Part shown: positions 1 through 6,055 of the stretch, piece by piece
Numbering within the stretch: the first letter of the stretch is position 1
Layout of the letters: every line of letters begins with the position of its first letter
DNA from: Stenotrophomonas sp. SAM-B
GTDB lineage: Bacteria > Pseudomonadota > Gammaproteobacteria > Xanthomonadales > Xanthomonadaceae
Length of the DNA: 52,217 nt
Assembly: GCF_013387485.1 (NCBI RefSeq)
Contig: NZ_JABBXB010000017.1
Coordinates: forward strand, 1-52,217
Reading direction: 5' to 3'
The notes under the pieces: generated by a model
The model's input: the letters and a program-made list of their open reading frames with translations, nothing else
The model's database searches: none
Told to the model about the DNA's origin: nothing
Position numbers and translations under genes: made by a program

Positions 1-110
1 AAGCCAAAGGCAAGGCGAGCAAGGTGGCGCTGGTAGCGGTCATGCGCAAGATGCTGGTCATCCTCAACGCCCGCAAGCGGGACGCCGAGGCCGCGTTGGT
101 CTGCACCTGA
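1..110 (+). CDS. IS110-family transposase, C-terminal end (cut by the window edge)
   Basis: The frame beginning at base 3 is open to a TGA at 108-110 and encodes about 35 residues. It includes KVALVAVMRKMLVILNA, the typical last helix of IS110/IS1111 transposases (pattern KVALxAVxRKLLxxLNA). In the family this follows the transposase_20 domain. The rest of the gene lies outside the window, so intactness cannot be judged. The assignment rests on this short conserved tail only. It suggests that an insertion sequence borders the DUF6165/GT9 group on its left side. Confidence 0.7.
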   Translation, partial: AKGKASKVALVAVMRKMLVILNARKRDAEAALVCT

Positions 111-205
111 TAAGACAGTTGCTACCCGAGCGCCCGCACCCTTGCCCCACACCCCTCCAACATGCGCTCCGCTAAACTGCCCACCTCACGTAACGGATCC
201 CCACC

Positions 206-613
206 ATGACCGCTGAAATCCTCGTCCCCGTGTCCTTCGGTGAACTGCTCGACAAGATCTCGATCCTGCAGATCAAGTCCGAGCGCATCAGCGACGAGGC
301 CAAGCTGGCCAACATCCGCACCGAACTGAGCGCGCTGGAAAAGACCTGGATGGCGCACCCGGCCGGGGTCAAGGACATCGCGCGCCTGCGTGCCGAGCTC
401 AAGGCTGTCAACGAGCGCCTGTGGGACATCGAAGACAACATCCGCCTGCAGGACAAGGCGCAGGCCTTCGACGACCACTTCGTCGAACTGGCCCGCAGCG
501 TCTACCAGCAGAACGATGAGCGCGCCCGCATCAAGAAGGACATCAACCTGGCGCTGGGCTCGCTCTACGTGGAAGAGAAGTCGTACAAGGATTACGCGCC
601 GCGCGGTGCGTAA
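206..613 (+). CDS. DUF6165 family protein
   Basis: This 135-residue soluble protein starts MTAEILVPVSFGELLDKISI and is rich in charged helices (KSERISDEAKLANI, ELKAVNERLWDIEDNI), suggesting a helical or coiled-coil fold. I recognise it as a DUF6165-type protein; the function is unknown. It converges on the GT9 gene and overlaps its end by 22 bp. The overlap is a near-perfect palindrome, so both proteins end in DYAPRGA. No strong ribosome binding site precedes the ATG. The neighbourhood (GT9, kdkA) suggests a link with LPS or surface glycan synthesis, which is inference only. Confidence 0.8.
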   Translation: MTAEILVPVSFGELLDKISILQIKSERISDEAKLANIRTELSALEKTWMAHPAGVKDIARLRAELKAVNERLWDIEDNIRLQDKAQAFDDHFVELARSVYQQNDERARIKKDINLALGSLYVEEKSYKDYAPRGA

Positions 614-1647
614 TCGGCGACATAGCGTTCGAAGGCGGCAATGCCGTCCTCGACCGTGATCAGCTGCATCACGTCGTCGAACTCGACCTTCGCGCCCCAC
701 TTCAGTTCGCTGGCCGGCTTGCCCAGGAATCTGCGCGCGGCATCGTCGTAGCGGTCCACGCAGTAGCGGCGGTCGGAGTAGGGGCCGCTGCGATGCGGGT
801 TGCTCGCCGCATGCAGGCCGAGCACCTTGGTGCCCATCGCGTTGGCGATATGCATCGGGCCCGAATCGGGCGTCATCACCAGCGCGGCGCGCGCCAACAG
901 GGCGGGCAACTGCTTCAGCGTGTCCTTGCCGACCAGATCCAGCGCCGGCGTGGTGAGCTGTGCCTGGATGGCATCGGCCATGCCACGTTCGAGGTCGCTG
1001 CGCCCGCCGCACAGCACCACGCGCCAGCCGCGTGAGGTGGCGTGGTTCGCCACGGCCGCATAGCGGTCGGCATACCAGTTGCGGCGCACGTGGCTGGAGC
1101 AGGGCGAGATCATCAGCACCGGGCGGCCGTCGTCGGCCCACTGGGCGTTGGCCCATTCGAACGCCGCCGGCGGCACGGCCAGGTCCCAGCTGACCTCGGT
1201 CTGTTTCAGGCCCAGCGGCTCGCAGAAGCTGCCGATCGCGTCGAGCACGTGGATGCCCGGGCGGTCGGGAATGCGCTCATTGATGAAAAGCCCGTGAAGG
1301 TCCTTGGAACGCGATCTGTCGTAGCCGATGCGGCGTTTGGCGGGTACGAAGGCCGAGAGCACGTTGGCGCGGAAGGCGACCTGCATCTGCAGCAGCGCAT
1401 CGAAACGCCCGGTCGGAAGGCTGTCGCGCAGGGCCCGCATGCCAGCCAGGCCGGTCTTCTTGTCGTAGCTGTGGAAGGTCACGCCGGGCAGCCCGTCGAG
1501 CAGCTTGTGGCCGGCCTTGTCGATGATCCAGTGCAGCGACACCCCGGGATCGGCCTGCTGCAGCGTGCGCACCAGCGGCACCACATGGGTCACGTCCCCC
1601 AGCGCGGACAAACGCAAAAGACACAAGGAAGAGGACGTTGGTGCCAT
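592..1647 (-). CDS. Glycosyltransferase family 9 (heptosyltransferase-like) protein
   Basis: This 351-residue protein probably transfers a sugar from a nucleotide donor during LPS core synthesis at the cytoplasmic face of the inner membrane. The N-terminal [19 protein letters not shown] is the GT9 acceptor-side signature of WaaC/WaaF-like enzymes. [16 protein letters not shown] (about residues 181-196) and [10 protein letters not shown] (about 262-271) are the donor-side motifs. The start at MAPTSSS was chosen because the longer open frame upstream is only antisense to kdkA. The start codon is 21 bp from the divergent kdkA start. Acceptor and sugar cannot be told from sequence. It overlaps the DUF6165 gene tail to tail. 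Confidence 0.88.
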   Translation of the reverse strand: MAPTSSSLCLLRLSALGDVTHVVPLVRTLQQADPGVSLHWIIDKAGHKLLDGLPGVTFHSYDKKTGLAGMRALRDSLPTGRFDALLQMQVAFRANVLSAFVPAKRRIGYDRSRSKDLHGLFINERIPDRPGIHVLDAIGSFCEPLGLKQTEVSWDLAVPPAAFEWANAQWADDGRPVLMISPCSSHVRRNWYADRYAAVANHATSRGWRVVLCGGRSDLERGMADAIQAQLTTPALDLVGKDTLKQLPALLARAALVMTPDSGPMHIANAMGTKVLGLHAASNPHRSGPYSDRRYCVDRYDDAARRFLGKPASELKWGAKVEFDDVMQLITVEDGIAAFERYVADYAPRGA

Positions 1648-1668
1648 GGTGTTGTTAGACTCGAAGGA

Positions 1669-2418
1669 ATGGTCGCATTCGACGCCACTGAAGCGCTGAC
1701 GCCCTGCCGCGATGGACGCGGTATCGGTGCCATTCTGTTCGACCGCGAAGCCCTGCGGCAAGCCGAGATGAGCCTGTTCTCGCCAGCGCACTGGGGCGAG
1801 CGGGCGCGGCCGGTCGGCGATGGCGGCCGGGGCGGCGCCTGGTTCGTCGATGCGCCCTTCGGCCACGCCGTGCTGCGCCAGTACCTGCGCGGCGGCCTGG
1901 CGGCCAAGCTGAGCCGGGACCACTACATCTGGCGCGGCGCCAATCGCACCCGCAGTTTTGCCGAATTCCGGCTGATGCGTGCCCTGCACGCGCAGAAGCT
2001 GCCGGTGCCCCGACCGATCGCCGCGTTCTATATGCGCGAAGGTCTGCGCTACAAAGCGGCGATCCTGATGGAGCGGCTGGAGGGCGTGCGCTCGCTGGCC
2101 GACCGCGCGCTGGTCGCCGGGCGCGGCGCCCCCTGGGAAGAGACTGGCCGGCTGATCGCGCGCTTTCATCGCGTGGGGCTGGATCATGCCGATCTCAACG
2201 CCCACAACATTCTGTTCGATGCCAACGGCCACGGCTGGCTGATCGATTTCGATCGTGGCGTGCTGCGCATCCCCGCCACCCGCTGGCGCGAGCGCAATCT
2301 CAAGCGGCTGCTGCGTTCGCTGATCAAACTGCGTGGTGAGCGCAGCCATGACGACGTCGAGAAGGACTACGCACGGCTGCGCCGCGCCTACGATCTGGCC
2401 TGGAACCGGGGTTACTGA
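1669..2418 (+). CDS. kdkA: 3-deoxy-D-manno-octulosonic acid (Kdo) kinase
   Basis: KdkA phosphorylates the single Kdo of lipid A at position 4 with ATP, a feature of LPS in Haemophilus, Bordetella and Xanthomonas-type bacteria. The 249-residue product has the family length. It shows the eukaryotic-like kinase motifs HADLNAHN (H173, D175, N180) and IDFDRG (about 192-197). The C-terminal basic helix [16 protein letters not shown] is typical of KdkA. The start [10 protein letters not shown] matches the family start, though AAGGA lies immediately against the ATG. Its TGA overlaps the ATG of the next gene by one base, so the two are probably co-transcribed. It is divergent from the GT9 gene. Confidence 0.9.
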   Translation: MVAFDATEALTPCRDGRGIGAILFDREALRQAEMSLFSPAHWGERARPVGDGGRGGAWFVDAPFGHAVLRQYLRGGLAAKLSRDHYIWRGANRTRSFAEFRLMRALHAQKLPVPRPIAAFYMREGLRYKAAILMERLEGVRSLADRALVAGRGAPWEETGRLIARFHRVGLDHADLNAHNILFDANGHGWLIDFDRGVLRIPATRWRERNLKRLLRSLIKLRGERSHDDVEKDYARLRRAYDLAWNRGY

Positions 2419-3185
2419 TGGACTGGGCATTGCGTTTCATGGGGGTCGGCAATGCGTCGGCCGTGCAGCTGGGTTCGCCGATGGCGGTGATCGAGCGCGA
2501 TGGCCGCCCGTGGCTCACCATCGACTGCGGCGGGGAAGGGCTGACCGCCTTCCAGGCGCACTACGGCCAGATGCCGCAGGCCCTGTTCGTCACCCATGTG
2601 CACCTGGACCATGTCGCCGGTTTCGAGCGCCTGTTCGTGGATGCGTACTTCTCGCCGCAGCGCCGTGGGCGCATCCGCGTGTACGTGCCGGCGAGCGTGG
2701 TGCCGCTGCTGCACAAGCGCGTGGCCGATTACCCGAACGTGCTGGCCGAGGGCGGTGCGAATTTCTGGGATGCCTTCCAGCTGATCGTCGTCGGCGACGC
2801 GTTCTGGCATGACGGCGTGCGCCTGGAGGTGTTCCCGGTGCGCCATCACTGGCCGGAAACCGCCTATGGCCTGCGCCTGAAGGGTGCGGTCACCTGGAGC
2901 GGGGATACCCGTCCGATTCCGGAAATGCTGGCGCGCTACGCCGACGACAACGAGCTGATCGCGCACGACTGCGGCCTGCACGGCAACCCGTCGCACACCG
3001 GCGTGGATGACCTGGAGCGTGAGTACACGGCCGAGCTGCAGGCGCGGATGATGCTCTATCACTACGCCAGCGAGGCCGACGGCGAGGCATTGCGCCAGCG
3101 TGGCCACCGTGTGGCCCTGCCCGGTGAACGCGTGGCGCTGGCCACCCCGACCGCCATGCACGTGCTGGCGCAGGATCCTCCCTGA
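2418..3185 (+). CDS. MBL-fold metallo-hydrolase
   Basis: This 255-residue protein has the metallo-beta-lactamase fold. THVHLDHVAGF (H60, H62, D64, H65) is the HxHxDH metal site, GDTRP supplies a later acidic ligand, and HDC around residue 180 could complete the binuclear zinc site. The overall form is closer to ribonuclease Z-like or phosphodiesterase-like members than to beta-lactamases, and no signal peptide is seen, so it should be cytoplasmic. It is translationally coupled to kdkA through TGATG. The natural substrate is unknown. It is a conserved neighbour of kdkA, but a role in LPS synthesis is not shown. Confidence 0.85.
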   Translation: MDWALRFMGVGNASAVQLGSPMAVIERDGRPWLTIDCGGEGLTAFQAHYGQMPQALFVTHVHLDHVAGFERLFVDAYFSPQRRGRIRVYVPASVVPLLHKRVADYPNVLAEGGANFWDAFQLIVVGDAFWHDGVRLEVFPVRHHWPETAYGLRLKGAVTWSGDTRPIPEMLARYADDNELIAHDCGLHGNPSHTGVDDLEREYTAELQARMMLYHYASEADGEALRQRGHRVALPGERVALATPTAMHVLAQDPP

Positions 3186-3187
3186 GC

Positions 3188-3556
3188 ATGGATGACGCGC
3201 TGGCCGCCCATCTGCAGGCGCTCGAACGCGCGTTGCATGCGCCGGCGGTCCGCGGTGATGTCGTACAGTTGGCGGCGCTGCTGGATGACGGCTTCAACGA
3301 GATCGGCAGCTCGGGTGCGTGCTTCGACCGTGCGGCTGCGTTGGCCGAGATTCCGCGCGAGCGCGCGCAGGTCGAGATCGTGTCCACCGACTACCACGTC
3401 GTGTTGCTGGCCCCGACCTTGGCACAGGTGCGCTATCGCAGCTGGTATGTGATCGAGGGCGAGCGCCAGCGCGAGGTGCTGCGCAGTTCGCTGTGGCGGC
3501 AGCATGGCGAGGCGTGGCGGATGGTGTTCCACCAGGGCACGCCCGCAGCGCCTTGA
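3188..3556 (+). CDS. NTF2-like / DUF4440-type small protein
   Basis: The product is 122 residues. The pattern of an N-terminal helix, DDGFNEIGSSGACFDRAAAL, alternating strands (EIVSTDYHVVLLAPTLAQVRYRSWYVI) and a terminal SSLWRQHGEAWRMVFHQGT matches small NTF2/SnoaL-like proteins annotated as DUF4440. Such proteins form cone-shaped dimers and may be enzymes or ligand binders. No function can be assigned here. It begins two bases after the MBL gene stop and is probably the last gene of the kdkA transcript. The SRP RNA gene follows on the opposite strand. Confidence 0.75.
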   Translation: MDDALAAHLQALERALHAPAVRGDVVQLAALLDDGFNEIGSSGACFDRAAALAEIPRERAQVEIVSTDYHVVLLAPTLAQVRYRSWYVIEGERQREVLRSSLWRQHGEAWRMVFHQGTPAAP

Positions 3557-3597
3557 CCGGCAGCATCGCGAAGGAAACAGGGGGCCCCAAAAAGGTG

Positions 3598-3701
3598 GCG
3601 GCCCCGCCGGCTGACCTCGGCGCCCGCGTCGATCGATACCGTTGCTGCCTTCCGGCCCTGGCGGGATTTTCGACCTAGCGTCGCGAGGGGCCGACGGGGC
3701 C
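3598..3701 (-). ncRNA. ffs: Signal recognition particle RNA (4.5S, small bacterial type)
   Basis: Read on the minus strand, the segment contains CAGGGCCGGAAGGCAGCAAC (complement of about 3643-3662), the conserved apical domain of bacterial SRP RNA that binds Ffh. The outer ends pair: GGCCCCGTCGG near 3701-3691 with CCGGCGGGGCC near 3609-3598. A run of five T on the RNA strand follows the stem (complement of 3590-3594). The RNA targets nascent membrane proteins to the Sec translocon together with Ffh and FtsY. The exact 5' and 3' ends are estimated to within several bases. Confidence 0.9.
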
Positions 3702-3704
3702 ACC

Positions 3705-3734
3705 ATAGAGACGTTCCGGCTGCTGGGCGATCAA
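3705..3734 (-). promoter_or_regulatory. Likely sigma-70 promoter of the SRP RNA gene
   Basis: On the minus strand TTGATC (3734-3729) is followed after 17 bp by TCTCTA (3711-3706). The predicted start would fall a few bases downstream, at the 5' end of the SRP RNA stem. Spacing and position fit well, although the -10 element is a poor match to TATAAT. Confidence 0.55.
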
Positions 3735-3887
3735 GGATCAGCCAACCGCAGGCGGAAGCTGCAGCGCAGGAACAGGTCCGGCAGTGCAGTCGCGTATTCT
3801 AGCGCATGCGCGGCACGCAGTGCCAGACGCCCAGCCTGAATCCCGTGTAGCCCGTTGCCGCAGGCAGCGGCCACTGCGCGGGCGGGT

Positions 3888-3896
3888 TGCTAAAAT
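3888..3896 (+). promoter_or_regulatory. Extended -10 promoter element upstream of the guanidine riboswitch
   Basis: TGCTAAAAT places a TGn extension directly before TAAAAT (3891-3896). No good -35 box sits 17 bp upstream. Transcription would start near 3903, just in front of the first riboswitch hairpin. Confidence 0.45.
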
Positions 3897-3906
3897 ACGC
3901 GGCACA

Positions 3907-3955
3907 GGAGGAACGGCCTCCCCCATTTCGGGACCCACTGACCAGGACGGCCTGG
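3907..3955 (+). promoter_or_regulatory. Guanidine-II (mini-ykkC) riboswitch
   Basis: Two short hairpins carry the diagnostic ACGR loops. GGAGG (3907-3911) pairs with CCTCC (3917-3921) around AACGG, and CCAGG (3942-3946) pairs with CCTGG (3951-3955) around ACGG. The hairpins are joined by about 20 bases, and the second lies 8 bases before the AAGGAGG ribosome binding site (3964-3970) of gdx. In the known class each loop binds guanidinium, and ligand binding frees the ribosome binding site. Position, loops and downstream gene all agree. Confidence 0.88.
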
Positions 3956-3975
3956 CCCCCATCAAGGAGGGCCAC

Positions 3976-4293
3976 ATGGCCTGGATCTATCTGTTGGCAG
4001 CCGGTGTACTGGAAATCGTCTGGGCGTTCTCGATGAAGCAATCCGAGGGGTTCAGCAAACTCACCCCCTCGATCATCACCCTCGTCACCATGATCGCCAG
4101 CTTCTGGCTGCTGTCGCTGGCGATGCGCACGTTGCCGCTCGGCACCGCGTACACGATCTGGACTGGCATCGGCGCGGTCGGCGCGTTCGTGATCGGCATT
4201 ACCTTCCTCGGCGAGCAGGTCAGCGCGATGCGGATTGCCGCGGCGGTGTTGATCGTGAGCGGGTTGGTGTTGATGAAGCTGTCGAGCAGCTGA
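3976..4293 (+). CDS. gdx: Guanidinium exporter of the SMR family (SugE/Gdx)
   Basis: This 105-residue protein has four predicted membrane helices, the standard size of small multidrug resistance proteins. MAWIYLLAAGVLEIVWAFSM carries the essential Glu of helix 1, and GTAYTIWTGIGAVGAF in helix 3 is the SugE/Gdx signature. Proteins of this subtype export guanidinium in exchange for protons as antiparallel dimers in the inner membrane. The start follows a strong AAGGAGG site. The upstream guanidine-II riboswitch supports guanidinium rather than quaternary ammonium as the substrate. It appears monocistronic and is followed by a SMAG-like repeat. Confidence 0.92.
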   Translation: MAWIYLLAAGVLEIVWAFSMKQSEGFSKLTPSIITLVTMIASFWLLSLAMRTLPLGTAYTIWTGIGAVGAFVIGITFLGEQVSAMRIAAAVLIVSGLVLMKLSSS

Positions 4294-4323
4294 GGCATTA
4301 AAGCGAAGGCTGCGGCTTCAAGG

Positions 4324-4347
4324 GTAGAGCCACGCCATGCGTGGCTG
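4324..4347 (+). repeat. SMAG-type REP palindrome (GTAG plus hairpin)
   Basis: GTAG is followed by AGCCACGC (4328-4335), loop CAT and GCGTGGCT (4339-4346), a perfect 8-bp stem. This is the form of the Stenotrophomonas maltophilia GTAG repeats, which lie between genes and may be mobilised by REP-associated transposases. It supports the genus assignment. Confidence 0.7.
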
Positions 4348-4373
4348 GCGCACGGCTGACCCGATCGAATCGC

Positions 4374-4396
4374 TGGCGCCGCTCAGTGCGGCGCCA
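4374..4396. terminator. Perfect hairpin over the end of the GNAT gene
   Basis: TGGCGCCGC (4374-4382) and GCGGCGCCA (4388-4396) form a 9-bp stem with a 5-nt loop that includes the GNAT stop codon. There is no T-run on either side, so intrinsic termination is uncertain; it may instead protect the mRNA end. Confidence 0.35.
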
Positions 4397-4835
4397 GTTC
4401 GAGCGCCATCTCCACCGCATCCAGCCCGGGGCCATGCCCATCGGGGGTGATGCGGGTGACGACGAAGCCGAGTCCGGCGTAGAACGCCTGCGTGTGCTGG
4501 CTGGTGCTGAGCGTTACGCGCTGGGCGCCGAGCGTTTCTGCGTGGGCCAGGCGTGCGTGGGAGAGCTGCGTGCCGAGGCCTTGGCGATGCCGGGTGCGGT
4601 CGACCATGCCCCAGCAGAAGGCGGCGGTGTGTTCGTTGTCGAGGGCGATGCCGCCGCAGGCGACGAGCTCGCCGTTGTGGTCGATCACGAGGTAGTCGTG
4701 GGTGCGGTCCGGGTGGAGCAGGTAGGTGGCGAAGTCCTGGCGTTCGTGTGGGGCGAAGTAACGCGGCACGTTGGTGTCGAACAGTGCGAGGCAGGCGGGG
4801 GCGTCTGTTGCGGTGTAGGGGCGGAGGGTGGGCAT
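4383..4835 (-). CDS. GNAT-family N-acetyltransferase
   Basis: This 150-residue protein has the single-domain GNAT fold. GMVDRTRHRQGLGTQLSHAR (about residues 75-94) is the acetyl-CoA pyrophosphate loop (R/Q-x-x-G-x-G/A), preceded by the strand LVACGGIALDNEHTAAFCW and followed by VTLSTSQHTQAFYAGLGFVV, the usual motif B region. The substrate is unknown. The start at MPTLRPYTATDAPA was preferred over an upstream in-frame ATG because GNAT domains begin with this strand (LRPYTATD). No clear ribosome binding site is visible. The gene stands alone. Confidence 0.85.
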   Translation of the reverse strand: MPTLRPYTATDAPACLALFDTNVPRYFAPHERQDFATYLLHPDRTHDYLVIDHNGELVACGGIALDNEHTAAFCWGMVDRTRHRQGLGTQLSHARLAHAETLGAQRVTLSTSQHTQAFYAGLGFVVTRITPDGHGPGLDAVEMALELAPH

Positions 4836-5169
4836 GGGGATATTTTGGTATGGCCGGGCCGCGTTGGGAGCGGCAGCCAGGAGCTGGTGCACAGGGCGGG
4901 AAGAATGCTAGCCGCTTCCTTAGATTGCTGGGTCGCTCCTTCTGAATGAAGAATGGACTCCAGGCCGCGTCGCTACGCATTCTTAGCGGGATTCGCCCAC
5001 TCGTCGGAAAGATGGCCGTTCTTACTCTTCCTGCGCGATAAGTGAGACAATCGTCACGTATTTAGGCCTTCTCAAGTCGACTTGTATCGAACTGGGAGAA
5101 TGGCAGGGTTGCCGCTTATGCAGGGGGCACGAAGCGGCGCAGATGGATGCCCCATCCAAGGAGAAGGAA
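4836..5169. other. Intergenic stretch without a recognisable gene
   Basis: This stretch lies between the GNAT start and the small secreted protein. Open frames here are short and have no family resemblance. It must hold the promoter of the gene at 5170, but I see no convincing -35/-10 pair. Confidence 0.5.
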
Positions 5170-5469
5170 ATGAAGAAGCTGTTGCTCGTCGTATCCGCTG
5201 GCATGGTTCTCGCGGCATCTTTTGGCGCCTCGGCGCAGAGCCATTCGGTGAAGGGCCATTACCGCTCGGACGGAACCTACGTCCAGCCTCACCACCGTAG
5301 TGATGCGAATTCCACGAAGCTGGACAACTACAGCACCCAAGGGAATTACAATCCCTACAACGGAAAGTCCGGCGTTGTTGATCCCTACAAGCCGACGCAG
5401 AGCAATCCCTACGGTAGTCCGTACAACCAACCGAGGACGCAAAAGCCTCGATCGGGCTACGGCTACTAA
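5170..5469 (+). CDS. Small secreted protein with KGHYRSDGTYVxPHxRS-type repeat region
   Basis: The 99-residue product begins MKKLLLVVSAGMVLAASFGASA, a clear Sec signal peptide with likely cleavage after ASA. The mature part (about 77 residues) is polar and rich in Tyr, Asn, Pro, Gly and Ser: VKGHYRSDGTYVQPHHRSD, STKLDNYSTQGNYNPYNGK, and a PYGSPYNQPRTQKP tail. This tandem of KGYYxxDGTYV and NPYTGKxG motifs occurs in many small exported proteobacterial proteins of unknown role. The inner ATG at 5170 was chosen because it follows GGAGAAGGA and starts the signal peptide. A strong terminator follows directly. Confidence 0.8.
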   Translation: MKKLLLVVSAGMVLAASFGASAQSHSVKGHYRSDGTYVQPHHRSDANSTKLDNYSTQGNYNPYNGKSGVVDPYKPTQSNPYGSPYNQPRTQKPRSGYGY

Positions 5470-5478
5470 GAGTTTCGG

Positions 5479-5503
5479 CCCCGCCTCGGCGGGGTTTCTT
5501 TTA
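5479..5503 (+). terminator. Rho-independent terminator
   Basis: CCCCGC (5479-5484), tetraloop CTCG and GCGGGG (5489-5494) are followed by TTTCTTTTA. It ends the transcript of the small secreted protein. Confidence 0.85.
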
Positions 5504-5505
5504 TC

Positions 5506-5775
5506 GCTATCGCTGGGCGGCAAGCCTTAGCTGCGTCCGGCCTTTCTGGCTTTGGTGCCATGCAATGACCCACCGGTTTCTGCTCAGGTCATGCGGTGAA
5601 TGTAGCGGCATGGTCCGCGACGGGCGATGCAGGCTGGCCGCTTCATTGGGATTGCTGGGTGCATCCATGCACCCAGCCCTTCCGCGCTTGCGCGCTCCAG
5701 GGCCAGCCGTTCGGCTGTCCGGATTCGCTCCGGGCGAATCCGTCGAACCCGTTGGGGTTCTCGGCCCCCATGCTG
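5506..5775. other. Noncoding stretch packed with small hairpins
   Basis: No credible gene is seen. Several inverted repeats occur: GCTGGGTGCA/TGCACCCAGC (5654-5677), GGATTCGC/GCGAATCC (5721-5741) and GAACCC/GGGTTC (5745-5760). The run of hairpins leads into the long inverted repeat at the tRNA-Ser 3' end. It may be a decayed repeat cluster or an old tRNA-associated insertion. Confidence 0.45.
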
Positions 5776-5833
5776 TCCGCCACACAAATAAAAAGGCCGC
5801 CCCTGAGGGCGGCCTTTTTATTTGTGTGGCGGA
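5776..5833. repeat. 27-bp perfect inverted repeat, bidirectional terminator overlapping the tRNA-Ser 3' end
   Basis: Bases 5776-5802 and 5807-5833 are exact reverse complements around the 4-nt spacer CTGA. The inner part GGCCGCCC/GGGCGGCC flanked by AAAAA and TTTTT is a typical bidirectional terminator. The outer part reaches into the tRNA gene and includes its final TCCGCCA, so the same seven bases appear inverted on the far side. Confidence 0.9.
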
Positions 5834-5919
5834 GAGAGGGGGATTCGAACCCCCGAAGCGCGGTTTAGACGCTTACACACTTTCCAGGCGTGCTCCTTCA
5901 ACCGCTCGGACACCTCTCC
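5827..5919 (-). tRNA. serX: tRNA-Ser (anticodon GGA)
   Basis: On the minus strand GGAGAGG (5919-5913) pairs with TCTCTCC, discriminator G and an encoded CCA end at 5829-5827. The anticodon loop CTGGAAA gives GGA (Ser). A long variable arm and GGGGGTTCGAATCCCCC T-arm follow. At about 93 nt it is a normal class II tRNA, nearly identical in plan to the E. coli serW/serX product. It lies divergent from dnaX and ends inside the inverted repeat terminator. The symbol is by analogy only. Confidence 0.93.
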
Positions 5920-6055
5920 GGACCTGCTGCGATAACCCGCTGCAGGGGCGCAGATTCTAGCGGGGGAATTGGAATCGCACAAGCGGTTCGTCACAGGGGG
6001 CAGGGGGGCTGGACAGGCGTGGCACAATGGTCGTCCCGATGAAGACGGTGGCCTG

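Noticed and set aside
1042..1668. N-terminal extension of kdkA by 209 codons
   Set aside because: The extension is antisense to the GT9 gene, and the family N-terminus starts at 1669.
1648..2430. N-terminal extension of the GT9 protein by about 261 codons
   Set aside because: It is antisense to kdkA and has no GT9 features; the GT9 fold begins at the chosen start.
5654..5760. Series of small hairpins considered as a CRISPR-like or attC array
   Set aside because: The arms differ in sequence and spacing and there are no repeated units or spacers.
5565..5960. Plus-strand frame across the hairpin region and tRNA-Ser
   Set aside because: It reads through a tRNA gene in antisense and lacks a ribosome binding site; the translation is a known type of tRNA shadow (FEPPKRG).
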